Assembly: GCF_009741825.1 (NCBI RefSeq)
Contig: NZ_WPCA01000002.1
Span: 1-64,000 of the forward strand
Origin: Halapricum sp. CBA1109
GTDB taxonomy: Archaea > Halobacteriota > Halobacteria > Halobacteriales > Haloarculaceae
Reading direction: 5' to 3'
Length of the DNA: 64,000 nucleotides
A program made the translations under genes and the position numbers. Position 1 is the first letter of the stretch; each line of letters opens with the position of its first letter. Positions 1 to 8,823 of this stretch are shown piece after piece. Under the pieces are notes generated by a model, which worked only from the letters and a program-made list of their open reading frames with translations, did not search any database and was not told the DNA's origin.

Positions 1-1893
1 CGTCGACGGCCGCAACGTGGTGAAATCGAAGTCGATGACCAGCGAGGAAATCGAGGTGAACGAGGCCCTACAAGCCGACGGCGCGGACGTCGTCGAGACC
101 GACCTCGCGGAGTTCGTCCTCCAAGTCGCCGACGAGGCCCCCTCCCACATCGTCGCGCCGGCCATCCACAAGTCCCGCGAGGAGATTGCGGCGCTGTTCA
201 ACGAGGTGTTCAACCCCGACCAGCGACTCGAAACCGCCGAGGAGTTGACGCGGTTCGCCCGGGAACACCTCGCGAGCGGATAGCCGACGCCGAGGTGGGG
301 ATGACGGGCGCGAACTTCCTCACGGCCGACACCGGGACGATGGCACTGGTCACCAGCGAGGGCAACGCCCGGAAGTGCGTGCAGGCGACGGACACCCACG
401 TCGCCGTCGCGGGCGTCGAGAAGATCATCCCGAGCGTCGAGGACCTCCAGCCGTTCGTCGAACTCATCGGCCGGTCGGGGACCGGACAGGACATCACCTC
501 CTACGTCTCGCTGTTCACGCCGCCCGGCGACTCCCCGACCGCCGGCGACGACGGGGAACTGGCCGCCGGCGACGACCGCGAGTTCCACCTCGTGTTGATC
601 GACAACGGCCGGATGGCGATGCGCGAGGACGACCAGTTGCGGGAGACGCTGTACTGCATCCGGTGTTCGGCGTGTGCCAACTCGTGTGCGAACTTTCAGC
701 ACGTCGGCGGACACGCCTTCGGCGGGGAGACGTACTCCGGCGGCATCGCCACCGGGTGGGAGGCCGGCGTCCACGGACAGGACAGCGCCGCCGAGTTCAA
801 CGACCTCTGTACGGGGTGTAGCCGCTGTGTGAACCAGTGCCCGGTGAACATCGACATTCCGTGGATCAACACCGTCGTCCGCGACCGCATCAACCGGGGC
901 GAGGAAGGCAACCTCGACTTCCTCGTCGAGGGGCTCACCCCCGACGCGGAACCGGGCGGCGTCGACCTCCAGAAGCGGCTGTTCGGGAACTTCGACACGC
1001 TGGCGAGGCTCGGCTCGGCGTTCGCGCCGCTGTCGAACTGGGTCGCCCGGGCCGGCCCCGCCCGGTCGGTGATGGAGCGGACCCTCGGGGTCGACAGCCG
1101 CCGCGAACTCCCGTCGTTCGAGCGCGAATCCCTCGTCGAGTGGTTCGACGACCGCGGCCCGCGCGTCCGCCCCGAGGACGCCCGCCGGCAGGTCACGCTC
1201 TACCCCGACGCCTACACCAACTACGTGCGCACCGACCGCGGGAAAGCCGCCATCCGCGTCCTCGAAGCCCTCGATGTTCGTGTCGACGTTCCCGCGGCCG
1301 GCGAGAGCGGCCGCGCCCCGCTCTCACAGGGGATGATAGCGACCGCGCGGGAGAACGCAGAAGCCGTCTACGAGGCGCTCGCGCCCGCCGTCGCGGCCGA
1401 CCACGACGTCGTCGTCATCGAGCCCTCCGACCTCGCGATGTTCCACCGGGAGTACGAACGGCTCCTTCCCGAGGACGACTTCGCCGCGCTGGAGGCCCAC
1501 AGCTACGAGATCATGGAGTACGTCTACGGCCTGCTGGAGGCGGGCGCGGACGCCGACGCCCTCCCCGACGGCGACGGCGAGCGAGTCGCCTACCACAGCC
1601 ACTGCCAGCAGCGTACGCTCGGCCTCGAACCCCACACCGTCGCGGTGCTCGAAGACCGCGGGTTCGACGTGGTGACCTCCGACGTGGAGTGTTGCGGGAT
1701 GGCCGGGAGCTTCGGCTACAAGTCCGAATACTACGACCTCAGCGTCGACGTCGGCGAGTCCCTCGTCGAGCAGTTCCGGACCGACGACACCGCAGACCGC
1801 ACCGTCGTCGCCAGCGGCACGTCCTGTCTCGAACAACTGGACGACCTGCTCTCCCGCCGGCCGGCACACCCCGTCCGACTGCTCGACAGGTAG
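1..1893 (+). CDS. LUD-domain iron-sulfur oxidoreductase (LutB-like with CCG domain), start outside window, one frameshift
   Basis: The opening residues (VVKSKSMTSEE, then ETDLAEFVLQ and SHIVAPAIHK) match the LUD domain of LutB, a subunit of the L-lactate oxidation complex. A ferredoxin-like pair of clusters follows, with CIRCSACANSC near base 655 and CTGCSRCVNQCP near base 811. The C-terminal part carries a CCG-type cysteine motif (VECCGMAGSFGYKSE), as in LutA and heterodisulfide reductase subunits. The frame changes near 270-282: frame 2 stops at 281 while frame 1 reads ERIADAEVGMTGANF straight into the conserved LUD region, so one base seems to be missing. The 5' end lies upstream of the window. 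It probably passes electrons from a hydroxy acid to quinones. The fusion reading is good; the substrate is inference. Confidence 0.82.
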   Translation, partial: RRRPQRGEIEVDDQRGNRGERGPTSRRRGRRRDRPRGVRPPSRRRGPLPHRRAGHPQVPRGDCGAVQRGVQPRPATRNRRGVDAVRPGTPRERIADAEVGMTGANFLTADTGTMALVTSEGNARKCVQATDTHVAVAGVEKIIPSVEDLQPFVELIGRSGTGQDITSYVSLFTPPGDSPTAGDDGELAAGDDREFHLVLIDNGRMAMREDDQLRETLYCIRCSACANSCANFQHVGGHAFGGETYSGGIATGWEAGVHGQDSAAEFNDLCTGCSRCVNQCPVNIDIPWINTVVRDRINRGEEGNLDFLVEGLTPDAEPGGVDLQKRLFGNFDTLARLGSAFAPLSNWVARAGPARSVMERTLGVDSRRELPSFERESLVEWFDDRGPRVRPEDARRQVTLYPDAYTNYVRTDRGKAAIRVLEALDVRVDVPAAGESGRAPLSQGMIATARENAEAVYEALAPAVAADHDVVVIEPSDLAMFHREYERLLPEDDFAALEAHSYEIMEYVYGLLEAGADADALPDGDGERVAYHSHCQQRTLGLEPHTVAVLEDRGFDVVTSDVECCGMAGSFGYKSEYYDLSVDVGESLVEQFRTDDTADRTVVASGTSCLEQLDDLLSRRPAHPVRLLDR

Positions 1894-2000
1894 GAGTGGC
1901 GCCGGTCCCAGTCGACCGGGACACGGTTCCGGCTGGGTAGTCAGACGAGCCCAGACACACCACAGTAAGGGTTAGGAGGGTTCACCCGTAGGATACAATA

Positions 2001-3560
2001 ATGGGTGGCATAGAGTATCGGGAACGACTCTATGCGGTTCTCAGTGATTCGGAGGTGTCGGTCGAGAGCCGCATCGACGACGCTCTCGATATCGGTGTCG
2101 ACTATCTCGGGCTACCGATCGGGTTCTTCACTCGGATCGAGGACGACACACAGACCGTCGTTCGAGCCACGGGAGAGCACGACCTGATCCAACCCGGCGA
2201 GACGTGTCCGCTCGACGACGCCTACTGCCGCCGGACGGTCGAACTAGAGAGCCCGCTTGCGATACAGGACGCCGTGGGCTCGTCGTCGGTCTCCGGGTCG
2301 GCCGTCGAGACGTTCGGTCTGGGCGCGTACATCGGCGCACGGGTCGTCGTCAAAGGCGAGACGTACGGGACCGTCTGTTTCGCCGACACCGAGACGCGCC
2401 CGGGCGGGTTCTCGGACGCCGAAAGCTACTTCGTGGAACTCGCCGCCCGACTCGTCGGCCAGATCCTCGAACAGCAGTCGTACGAACGCGAGTTGGATGA
2501 CCGCGAAGCCGAGATAGACACACAGGAGGAGGTCTACCGCGCGGTCGTCGACGCCAGTTTCGATCTGGTGTTTCAGATCGACCCGGGCGGACAGATCACG
2601 TACGTCTCAGACACCGTGACGGACCTCCTCGGCTATTCCGCCTCGGAGTGCATCGGGCAGTCGTGTGCGTTCGTCCTGCCGGACCGGGAGACGAGAGGGT
2701 ACGCCGCGGAGATATACGAGGCGGTGATGGCGGGCGATACGGTCGTTCGGGAGTTCTTTCCGCTCGAACACGAGAACGGTGAATCGGTGCTCGTGGACGT
2801 TCGGGTGACGCCGTTGTACTCTGGCACGGTGTCGCCGGCCGAACGCACCCCGGACGACATCGTCGGACTGCAGGGTATCGCCCGGGACGCACGGGACCGC
2901 CACCGCCGCCAGCGTATGATTCAGGTCCTCAACCGCGTGCTCCGGCACAACTTGCGGAACGATATGACCGTGATCAGGGGGTACGCGGAGATGCTCTACG
3001 AGACGCTCGACGCCGAGGGAGCGACACAGGCACGCAAAATCGTCGACAAGTCGGATCAGTTGCTGGCGCTCAGCGAGACGGCCCGCCAGTTCGAGACGAC
3101 CCTCGAAGCGCCGCCGAAGATCACGACGGCGGACGTCGTCCCGGTCGTCTCCCGCGCCGCCGCCCGGATCGACGACGAGTATCCCGGGGCGACGATAACG
3201 GTGCAGACGCCGGAGACAGCGACGGCGCGGTCCTCGCCGTCGCTGGAGACGGCGATAACGGAGTTGCTGGACAACGCGGCCAAACACGCCGGCGAACGGC
3301 CGTCGATAACCGTCACTGTGCTCGTCGACGACAGTACGACGGTCCGGATCGAGGACGACGGTCCCGGACTGCCCAACAACGAACGAGCGGTGCTGTCGTC
3401 GGGGGACGAAACGCCGCTGGAACACGGGGGCGGACTCGGACTGTGGCTCACGTACTGTATCGTCGAGAGCCTCGGAGGACGGCTCACGGTGCCGGAACAC
3501 GACGACGGGACGTGTATCGAGGTCACGCTTCGACGACCCGATGACGCGAAGGGCCGCTGA
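2001..3560 (+). CDS. GAF-PAS sensor histidine kinase
   Basis: A 519-residue soluble kinase. A GAF domain covers about residues 20-155, a PAS domain about 175-295 (DASFDLVFQIDPGG then the DLLGYSASE core), and a haloarchaeal HisKA segment has the phospho-accepting His316 in RVLRHNLRND. The HATPase domain shows the N box around Asn425 (ELLDNAAKH), DDGPGLP, and GGGLGLWL as the G2 box. There is no membrane segment or receiver domain, so it should sense a cytoplasmic signal (redox, light or ligand) and act on an unlinked regulator. It stands alone on the plus strand, and the ATG follows a short AT-rich leader. The ligand is unknown. Confidence 0.9.
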   Translation: MGGIEYRERLYAVLSDSEVSVESRIDDALDIGVDYLGLPIGFFTRIEDDTQTVVRATGEHDLIQPGETCPLDDAYCRRTVELESPLAIQDAVGSSSVSGSAVETFGLGAYIGARVVVKGETYGTVCFADTETRPGGFSDAESYFVELAARLVGQILEQQSYERELDDREAEIDTQEEVYRAVVDASFDLVFQIDPGGQITYVSDTVTDLLGYSASECIGQSCAFVLPDRETRGYAAEIYEAVMAGDTVVREFFPLEHENGESVLVDVRVTPLYSGTVSPAERTPDDIVGLQGIARDARDRHRRQRMIQVLNRVLRHNLRNDMTVIRGYAEMLYETLDAEGATQARKIVDKSDQLLALSETARQFETTLEAPPKITTADVVPVVSRAAARIDDEYPGATITVQTPETATARSSPSLETAITELLDNAAKHAGERPSITVTVLVDDSTTVRIEDDGPGLPNNERAVLSSGDETPLEHGGGLGLWLTYCIVESLGGRLTVPEHDDGTCIEVTLRRPDDAKGR

Positions 3561-3665
3561 GAGCGCCGTCGATCCGGGCGATACCGCAGACCGTCTCGTT
3601 GTCGCCGGCGGCTGTTTCGGAGACTCACGCGAGCCGACCGCGGGGAGCGAACCCAGTCCCGATGC
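3561..3665. other. short intergenic stretch between convergent genes
   Basis: The kinase and the permease operon converge here. No coding signal or clear terminator hairpin stands out. Confidence 0.4.
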
Positions 3666-4640
3666 TCACAGCAGGCCGGCGAACACGGTGTTGAACGACA
3701 CGCCCACCGTGATTCCGATGGTCACGACGGTCGTCGCGTAGACGGCCAGCAACCGGCGTTCGAAGAGTTTGTTCAGGAGTATGAGGTTCGGGATGCTGAT
3801 TCCCGCGCCGCCGATGACGAAGGCGATGACCGTCCCGATTGGAATCCCGGCCTGCGTGAGCGAGTGCGCGATGGGCAACATCCCGCTGATACTCACGTAC
3901 AGCGGCGCACCGGCGATTGCCGCAATCGGCGTCGCGAGCGGGTTCCCCGGCCCGGCGATGCGCTGGAGGTACTCCGCGGGCACTGCCCCGTGGATCAGCG
4001 CGCCGATAGCGATACCGACCGCGATGTACGGCAGCGTCTCCCTGAAAAACGAGAGCGCGCCGGTCCCGGCCGCACTCACGCGCTCGGTGTGCGTCCGGTT
4101 TTCGACGGCCGACCCACAGTCGCTACAGCCGCCAGTCGCGGCCGCGCCGCCGTCCGTCGCTATCTCTCGCCCGCCGGCCGTTATCCGGACGTCTTTGATG
4201 TACGGTTCGAGGTCGAACGTGCCGATTATCATCCCGCCGACGACGGCCGCGACCAGTGCAGTGGTCACGTACGCCGCGGTGACGCCCGGACCGAACAGAC
4301 CGAGCAACAACAGCACCGCGATCCAGTTGACGATCGGCGAGGCGAGCAGGAACGAGAACGCCATCCCGGTCGGCGCACCGGCCCCGAGCAGCCCGGCGAG
4401 GACCGGGACGGTCGAACACGAGCAGAAGGGCGTCACCGCGCCGAGACCGGCGGCGAGAACGTTGCCGCTGCCGTGGTCGCGCGACTGCAAGAGCGCCTCG
4501 ACGCGTTCCGGCGGGAGGTACTCCTGTGCGAGGCCGACGAGGAACGAGGCACCGATGAAAAGCGGCGTGAGAACTATCGCAAGGTGGAGGAAGTACTCCC
4601 ACGAATCCAGCAACGCCGCTTGCGTCCCGGGCGGTATCAC
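3666..4640 (-). CDS. permease of the COG0701 family (putative metal/metalloid efflux)
   Basis: A 324-residue membrane protein with about eight hydrophobic segments. It carries the family signature FCSCSTVPVLAGLL followed by FSFLLASPIVNW, typical of COG0701 permeases (ArsP and SO_0444-type Cu/Zn exporters). A cytoplasmic loop near residues 165-185 has CSDCGSAVE, a likely soft-metal site. It overlaps the upstream arsR-type gene by 4 bases and forms an operon with it and a Cys-Cys mini-protein. The likely role is export of arsenic species or a thiophilic metal across the cytoplasmic membrane. The substrate is inferred from family and context only. Confidence 0.85.
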   Translation of the reverse strand: MIPPGTQAALLDSWEYFLHLAIVLTPLFIGASFLVGLAQEYLPPERVEALLQSRDHGSGNVLAAGLGAVTPFCSCSTVPVLAGLLGAGAPTGMAFSFLLASPIVNWIAVLLLLGLFGPGVTAAYVTTALVAAVVGGMIIGTFDLEPYIKDVRITAGGREIATDGGAAATGGCSDCGSAVENRTHTERVSAAGTGALSFFRETLPYIAVGIAIGALIHGAVPAEYLQRIAGPGNPLATPIAAIAGAPLYVSISGMLPIAHSLTQAGIPIGTVIAFVIGGAGISIPNLILLNKLFERRLLAVYATTVVTIGITVGVSFNTVFAGLL

Positions 4641-5035
4641 TCGGCATCACCCAGCGCCGCGGCCAGATCGAGCAACTGGAGACTCGCCGTGTCCGCGATG
4701 CGGTAGTACGTCCACTTGCCCTCCTTTCGCGTGTGGACGATACCCGCGTCTTTGAGTTTCCGCAAGTGCGAGGCGACGGTCGACTGTGGCGCGTCCAGCA
4801 CGGTCTCTAGCTCACACGCGCAGAGTTCCCCCTGTCGAAGCGCGTGGACGACGGCCAGTCGTTTCTCGTTCGCCAGCGCTTTGAACGCCGAGAGTTCGGC
4901 CTCGACCACGTCGTCGTCGGGACGCCGCGTCTCCGGGAAGTGGCCGTCACAACAACGGTCGGGCTCCATCCGCCGGAGCGTCCCACTCGCCGACTCCGAG
5001 TCCCGCTCTGTGGCCGCGTTTGGGTCGTCAGCCAT
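4637..5035 (-). CDS. ArsR/SmtB-family metal-responsive repressor
   Basis: A 132-residue winged-helix protein. The DNA-binding helices are visible as CACELETVLDAPQSTVASHLRKL followed by the wing TRKEGKWTYYRI. The LCAC pair just before the recognition helix corresponds to the metal or arsenite sensing cysteines of ArsR, and an additional Cys pair lies near the N terminus (DRCCDGHF). It is the second gene of a three-gene operon and overlaps the permease start by 4 bases, so it probably represses the operon until the metal binds. Length and layout fit the family. Confidence 0.9.
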   Translation of the reverse strand: MADDPNAATERDSESASGTLRRMEPDRCCDGHFPETRRPDDDVVEAELSAFKALANEKRLAVVHALRQGELCACELETVLDAPQSTVASHLRKLKDAGIVHTRKEGKWTYYRIADTASLQLLDLAAALGDAE

Positions 5036-5041
5036 CCGTTC

Positions 5042-5167
5042 TCAGTCCCCCGTTTCGTCTATCGGCCCGTCGGCCGAGTCGTCCCCGTCGTCGACTTCCT
5101 CGATTTGCATATCACAACAGCTCTCGTCGCGTGACTCCGTGCCGAACAGCCGGTCGAGTATCGACAT
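5042..5167 (-). CDS. 41-residue Cys-Cys mini-protein leading the arsR-permease operon
   Basis: A small ORF from the ATG at 5167 to the TGA at 5042 encodes 41 residues: a short hydrophobic start (MSILDRLFGTES), an adjacent cysteine pair in ESCCDMQIEEV and a very acidic tail. It ends 6 bases before the arsR start and is the first gene after the promoter. Paired cysteines in a metal operon suggest a metal or arsenite chaperone or buffer. This is inference; I do not recognise a named family. Codon use and the tight spacing support it being real. Confidence 0.6.
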   Translation of the reverse strand: MSILDRLFGTESRDESCCDMQIEEVDDGDDSADGPIDETGD

Positions 5168-5200
5168 ACGTATCGGTATATCTCGATTTGACTTCAGTGT
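5164..5200 (-). promoter_or_regulatory. promoter and possible ArsR operator of the efflux operon
   Basis: Upstream of the ATG at 5167 the minus strand reads an AT-rich GAGATATA element about 20-27 bases before the start. The palindromic ATACGTAT overlaps the start codon (5166-5173). A TATA element at that distance implies a leaderless transcript. The palindrome is a candidate repressor site. Confidence 0.45.
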
Positions 5201-5350
5201 TGTGCTCGCCCTATACGGCCAGAGAATGATTTCACACGTCCAACACAGTCAGCTGAGAATATCGAATCGGGAAAACCAGATGTACAGTTACCGGCCGGTC
5301 CGCCCGAATTACGATGAGGGCCCCAGCGGGTGGGCCGAAAGTGGGGGTAG

Positions 5351-6367
5351 CTACTCGGCGCAGGTACACGCCCGAGTGACCTGCTGTATTGCGATGTCGG
5401 CGACGTTGCCGCCGTACTCAGCCGTCCGCCGGATGCTGTCCAGCAGGAGTCCCACGACGTACGCCTCGGCGGGGTCGTCGTGCGTGTAGAGGTCGCGGTC
5501 CAGCGCCCGGAGGTCAGCCGCCAGTTCCGTCCGGGTCGCAAGCGCCGTGTGTGCCGCCTCGATGTCGGCGTCGGCGAGGACAACGTCAGCCGCCGTGTCG
5601 ACGACCTGTCTGGCGTCCGACGCCACCGCGTCGATCCGGTCCTCGAACGCCGCGGGGACCGTCGCCTCCGGGTCGATGGCGAACCGGGCTATCTTCTCGG
5701 CGTGGTCTGCGATGCGTTCGAACTGCCGACTGACGTAGTAGTACTCGAACAGTTCGTCCCGGCTGTACCCCAGTTTCTCGACCTCCTGGAGGTCCGTCAG
5801 CGCCCGCCGGAAGTGCCGGGTGACCATCGCGAACAGTTTGTCCGCCTCGCTGTCCCGGTCGACGACCCGCCGGGCGAGCGTCTCGTCGCCGTCCAGCACC
5901 GCCGTCACCGCGTCCCGGTGCATCCCGAGCATCACGAGGCGAAGCCGGAGCGTCGACTTCCGGATGTCGACGTTGTCGGCGTCGATGAGGTTGGTCAGCC
6001 GGATTCGGGTGTCCCCGGCCTCCAGCAACTCGAACCCCGAGAGGTTCGAGACGGTGTCCTCGATCAGGGCGCGCGTCTCGGTAGCGTGGCCCGCTCTGTC
6101 GAGTAGCGTCACCGCGTCGAACCCGACGGCGTGGAGCGCGTGGATGCGCTGTCGGACAGCGTCGGCCGACGCCGTGGAGATGTCGATAGTCGCCGTGCGG
6201 GTGTCGGTCGACCTGTCGGCGTCCACCTCGACCAACAGCGTCCCGTCCCCGTTCGGGTACAGCGACAGCGTCGATCCGGCGTCGATGCCGTGCTCGTTCG
6301 CCCACGATTTCGGCAGCGAGACGGTGTAGGTCGTTCCCCCGGAGAGCTGGACCTTTCGTGTCTCCAT
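5351..6367 (-). CDS. AbrB-PhoU regulator
   Basis: A 338-residue protein. Residues 1-50 form a SpoVT/AbrB swapped-hairpin DNA-binding domain (METRKVQLSGGTTYTVSLPK). The rest is two PhoU-like helical repeats (VDRDSEADKLF, RQFERIADHAEKIA, then DSIRRTAEYGGNVADIA). I place the start at 6367 because METRKVQ is the conserved AbrB N terminus and the upstream extension is not family-like. Proteins of this shape regulate phosphate uptake in haloarchaea. Here no pst genes adjoin; the phosphonate locus lies 2-13 kb to the right. It is divergent from a second PhoU protein. Confidence 0.88.
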   Translation of the reverse strand: METRKVQLSGGTTYTVSLPKSWANEHGIDAGSTLSLYPNGDGTLLVEVDADRSTDTRTATIDISTASADAVRQRIHALHAVGFDAVTLLDRAGHATETRALIEDTVSNLSGFELLEAGDTRIRLTNLIDADNVDIRKSTLRLRLVMLGMHRDAVTAVLDGDETLARRVVDRDSEADKLFAMVTRHFRRALTDLQEVEKLGYSRDELFEYYYVSRQFERIADHAEKIARFAIDPEATVPAAFEDRIDAVASDARQVVDTAADVVLADADIEAAHTALATRTELAADLRALDRDLYTHDDPAEAYVVGLLLDSIRRTAEYGGNVADIAIQQVTRACTCAE

Positions 6368-6548
6368 ACAGTCTCGCTGGGACCGGGCCCGACCTAACCG
6401 TTGGTATGACCCGTCCATACCGGTACGGAGAGATACGTATCGAGTGTGGTGAGCGGCCACGACGGCGGCGGGTCCGGACGGGTCGAGTACGGACTAGTCC
6501 GGAGTGTCTGTTGACCACACCTATGCCGGCCAGTCGAGACGGGCAGGT
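6368..6548. promoter_or_regulatory. divergent promoter region with operator-like palindromes
   Basis: This 181-base gap between the divergent PhoU-type genes holds a 6-base inverted repeat with a 7-base loop (GGTATG at 6403-6408, CATACC at 6416-6421). A perfect 10-base palindrome, GATACGTATC, follows at 6432-6441. They are placed as expected for an autoregulatory AbrB or HTH site. Binding is inference. Confidence 0.45.
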
Positions 6549-7424
6549 ATGTCCCGCCAGATGTACGGGCGCTCGCTGGGCGTCGGCGGCCGCGAGGCGA
6601 CGCGTGTACAGGTCGTCGAGGCCATAGACCGGACGGCACCGCAGACGAAAGCGGAACTGGCCCGCGCCGTCGGTATCTCCGAGCAGTACCTCTCGGAGTT
6701 ACTCCAGGAACTGAAAGCCGAGGGGGCGGTCCGGAAGGGGTACGTCGTCGACGACGACGCCCTGTACGCCAGTGCCGACCACGTCTCGAAACTGCGCGGC
6801 GGACCCGGGGACGACAGCCCCGGAGCGGACGTGCTAGCGCTTCTGGACCGGCTGGAGTCGGTAACGACCCGACAGTACGACGCCGCGCGGGCCGCCTTCG
6901 CCGGCGAGTCGGTCGACCGCTCGGCCGAGACGCTGGAGTCGCTGACAAACGAGCGCTACGCCGCGACGCTGTCGGAACTGAAATCCTACACGCTGACGAC
7001 CGACTGGCCGGGCAACCGCGTCGCCGCCGACCTCGCAACCATCGCCACGGATCTGGAGATCATCGGCGACCGGGCCTGTTTCATCGCCGACGTGGTCGAC
7101 CGCGAGGACACCGACACGACGGGCATCGTCGGCGAGCGGATGGCCGACATCTTCGAGTCCGGCGCGGCCATCAACGACTACTTCTCGGCGATACTGTTCG
7201 ACTGTGAACTCGCCGCCCACGAGACGCTTCGGGACGAGGAGGAGGCGGTCCACCGCGATTTGGACGAGTTGTTCGAGTTGGTGACTGCCTACGACCCCGA
7301 TATGTACGGCTACCTCGTCGCCGTCACCCGGGCGCTGGAGCGGGCCATCTACTACTGGGTCGACGCCGCCGAACTAGCGGTCCGGCTCCACTCGGGCGTC
7401 CAGCCCGATCACGCCGAGATCTGA
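6549..7424 (+). CDS. HTH-PhoU family regulator
   Basis: A 291-residue protein. Residues 10-70 form a winged helix (RTAPQTKAELARAVGISEQYLSELLQELK) and the remainder is PhoU-like helices, with DLATIATDLEIIGDRACFIADVV resembling the metal-binding PhoU repeat. The start at 6549 (MSRQMYGRSL) is chosen because the conserved region begins there. It is divergent from the AbrB-PhoU gene, and its 3' end overlaps the next minus-strand gene by 16 bases. The pair probably senses phosphate status; control of the nearby phn genes is an inference. Confidence 0.86.
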   Translation: MSRQMYGRSLGVGGREATRVQVVEAIDRTAPQTKAELARAVGISEQYLSELLQELKAEGAVRKGYVVDDDALYASADHVSKLRGGPGDDSPGADVLALLDRLESVTTRQYDAARAAFAGESVDRSAETLESLTNERYAATLSELKSYTLTTDWPGNRVAADLATIATDLEIIGDRACFIADVVDREDTDTTGIVGERMADIFESGAAINDYFSAILFDCELAAHETLRDEEEAVHRDLDELFELVTAYDPDMYGYLVAVTRALERAIYYWVDAAELAVRLHSGVQPDHAEI

Positions 7425-8110
7425 GGGTCCCGGACCGACCGCCAGCCGCGGACGCTCAGTGTCGCCCCCACGGGGAACTGGAGGAGGATAGCCGTCCACC
7501 GCAACAGCGGGTCGCCATCGTCGAGACGGTCGCTCTTCAGGACGACGTAGCCGTCGTCGGTCCGGACCACGGTCCCAACAGCGGCAAGCGGTCGCTCGCC
7601 CGTCGTCGGTCCGGACAGCGCCCGTCGAGCGGGCTCCGAGAGACTCCCGGTGCCGACGGCGATTCGCTCGAAGACCGCCCGCTCGGAGACGGGCCGGAGG
7701 GCGATCTGACCGTCCTCGTGCGTCCGTTCGTAGTACTGGCCGTCGAACGGGTAGAACTCGCCCTTGTGAAACGCGAACCGGACGTCGCTACTGCCGACGG
7801 ACGCAGAGACCGTCACCGACACCGACGGCGTGGACTCGTTCGCCCGCGGTTGGCGTTCGAGCATCGACAACTCAAGCGCACAGAGGTGACTCTCCTCGTC
7901 CAGACAGTCGATGCCGTCGACGTGGTCGGGACTGTCTTCCGGGAACAACGTCGTCTCGCCGGGGGTCGCATCGACGGCCTGGTAGCGGTAGCGCTGCTCG
8001 CCCACTTCCACGAAGCCGAAGGCGACGTTGACGAGGAGAGCGGCACCGATCACGAGAACAACCGCGCCGGTCAGGCGGACAGCGCGCCGTTCAGATACGT
8101 CGTCTGGCAT
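7409..8110 (-). CDS. membrane-anchored hypothetical protein
   Basis: 233 residues. One transmembrane segment lies at about residues 10-31 (AVVLVIGAALLVNVAFGF), followed by a mostly extracellular acidic domain with a short Cys-containing stretch (GIDCLDEESHLCALE) and a second hydrophobic segment near residues 210-225. I recognise no family. It overlaps the end of the PhoU gene by 16 bases, tail to tail. It could be co-transcribed neither with phn nor with PhoU. Codon use looks native. Confidence 0.7.
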   Translation of the reverse strand: MPDDVSERRAVRLTGAVVLVIGAALLVNVAFGFVEVGEQRYRYQAVDATPGETTLFPEDSPDHVDGIDCLDEESHLCALELSMLERQPRANESTPSVSVTVSASVGSSDVRFAFHKGEFYPFDGQYYERTHEDGQIALRPVSERAVFERIAVGTGSLSEPARRALSGPTTGERPLAAVGTVVRTDDGYVVLKSDRLDDGDPLLRWTAILLQFPVGATLSVRGWRSVRDPQISA

Positions 8111-8157
8111 ACGTACAGAGGGGGATATCGATCCTACAGTCGATCGCTCGGGACGAG

Positions 8158-8823
8158 TCAGTCCGATGCCACGGAGTTGATCGCATCGGGAGCGTGGCGA
8201 TCCAGAAACGTCTCCAGATCACGGAACGACTCCAGACGGTCGGCCAGCGTCTCGTGGTCCCACTCCCACCACTCGGTCGCCTCGATGCGGGCGGCCACGT
8301 CCGCGGGAAAGCGCCGGCGGATCGGTTCGGCCGGGACGCCCGCGACGACGGTGTATGGGTCGACGTCGTCGGCGACGACTGCGCCCGCGCCGACGACGGC
8401 ACCGTTACCGATGGTGACGCCCGGCAGGACGACGGCGCCGTGACCGATCCACACGTCGTGGCCGACTTCGACCGGGTGGTCGGCCCGCCACTCGAACACC
8501 GAGTCGTCGTCCTCGCCGAGGCCGTACATCCCGGCGCGGTACGTGAAGTGATGGGCAGAGGGGCGGTCGATGGGATGGTTCGTCGGCCCCAACCGCGCGT
8601 CGGCGGCGACGTTACCGAACTTCCCGACGGTCGCGTGGTCCAGTTGGACTCGCTCCATCAGGTACGTGTAGTCGCCGATTGCCGACTCGTGCAGGCGCGC
8701 GTGCTCGCGGACCTCCGTCCACGCGCCGAGTTCGCTCTCGGTGATCGAGACGGGGTCGTGCAGCGTCGGTTCGGGCCCGAGGTCGCGTGTCCGCTCGGGG
8801 CCGTACGCCTCGTAGTAGGTCAT
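8158..8823 (-). CDS. phosphonate-locus hexapeptide acyltransferase
   Basis: 221 residues with left-handed beta-helix hexapeptide repeats ([31 protein letters not shown] split across residues 125-165, then [14 protein letters not shown]). It resembles the transferase-hexapeptide proteins found in phosphonate gene clusters, which are distinct from GNAT-type PhnO. It is the last gene of the phnDCE operon and overlaps phnE by 4 bases. It probably acylates an aminophosphonate or related intermediate; the substrate is unknown. Confidence 0.85.
   Translation of the reverse strand: MTYYEAYGPERTRDLGPEPTLHDPVSITESELGAWTEVREHARLHESAIGDYTYLMERVQLDHATVGKFGNVAADARLGPTNHPIDRPSAHHFTYRAGMYGLGEDDDSVFEWRADHPVEVGHDVWIGHGAVVLPGVTIGNGAVVGAGAVVADDVDPYTVVAGVPAEPIRRRFPADVAARIEATEWWEWDHETLADRLESFRDLETFLDRHAPDAINSVASD

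Noticed and set aside
696-1196. Long minus-strand reading inside the LutB gene
   Set aside because: Arg/Ser-rich antisense shadow typical of high-GC genes; no family features.
3769-4755. 328-residue plus-strand reading opposite the permease
   Set aside because: Mirror of the membrane protein codons; the minus strand has the conserved FCSCST motif and operon structure.
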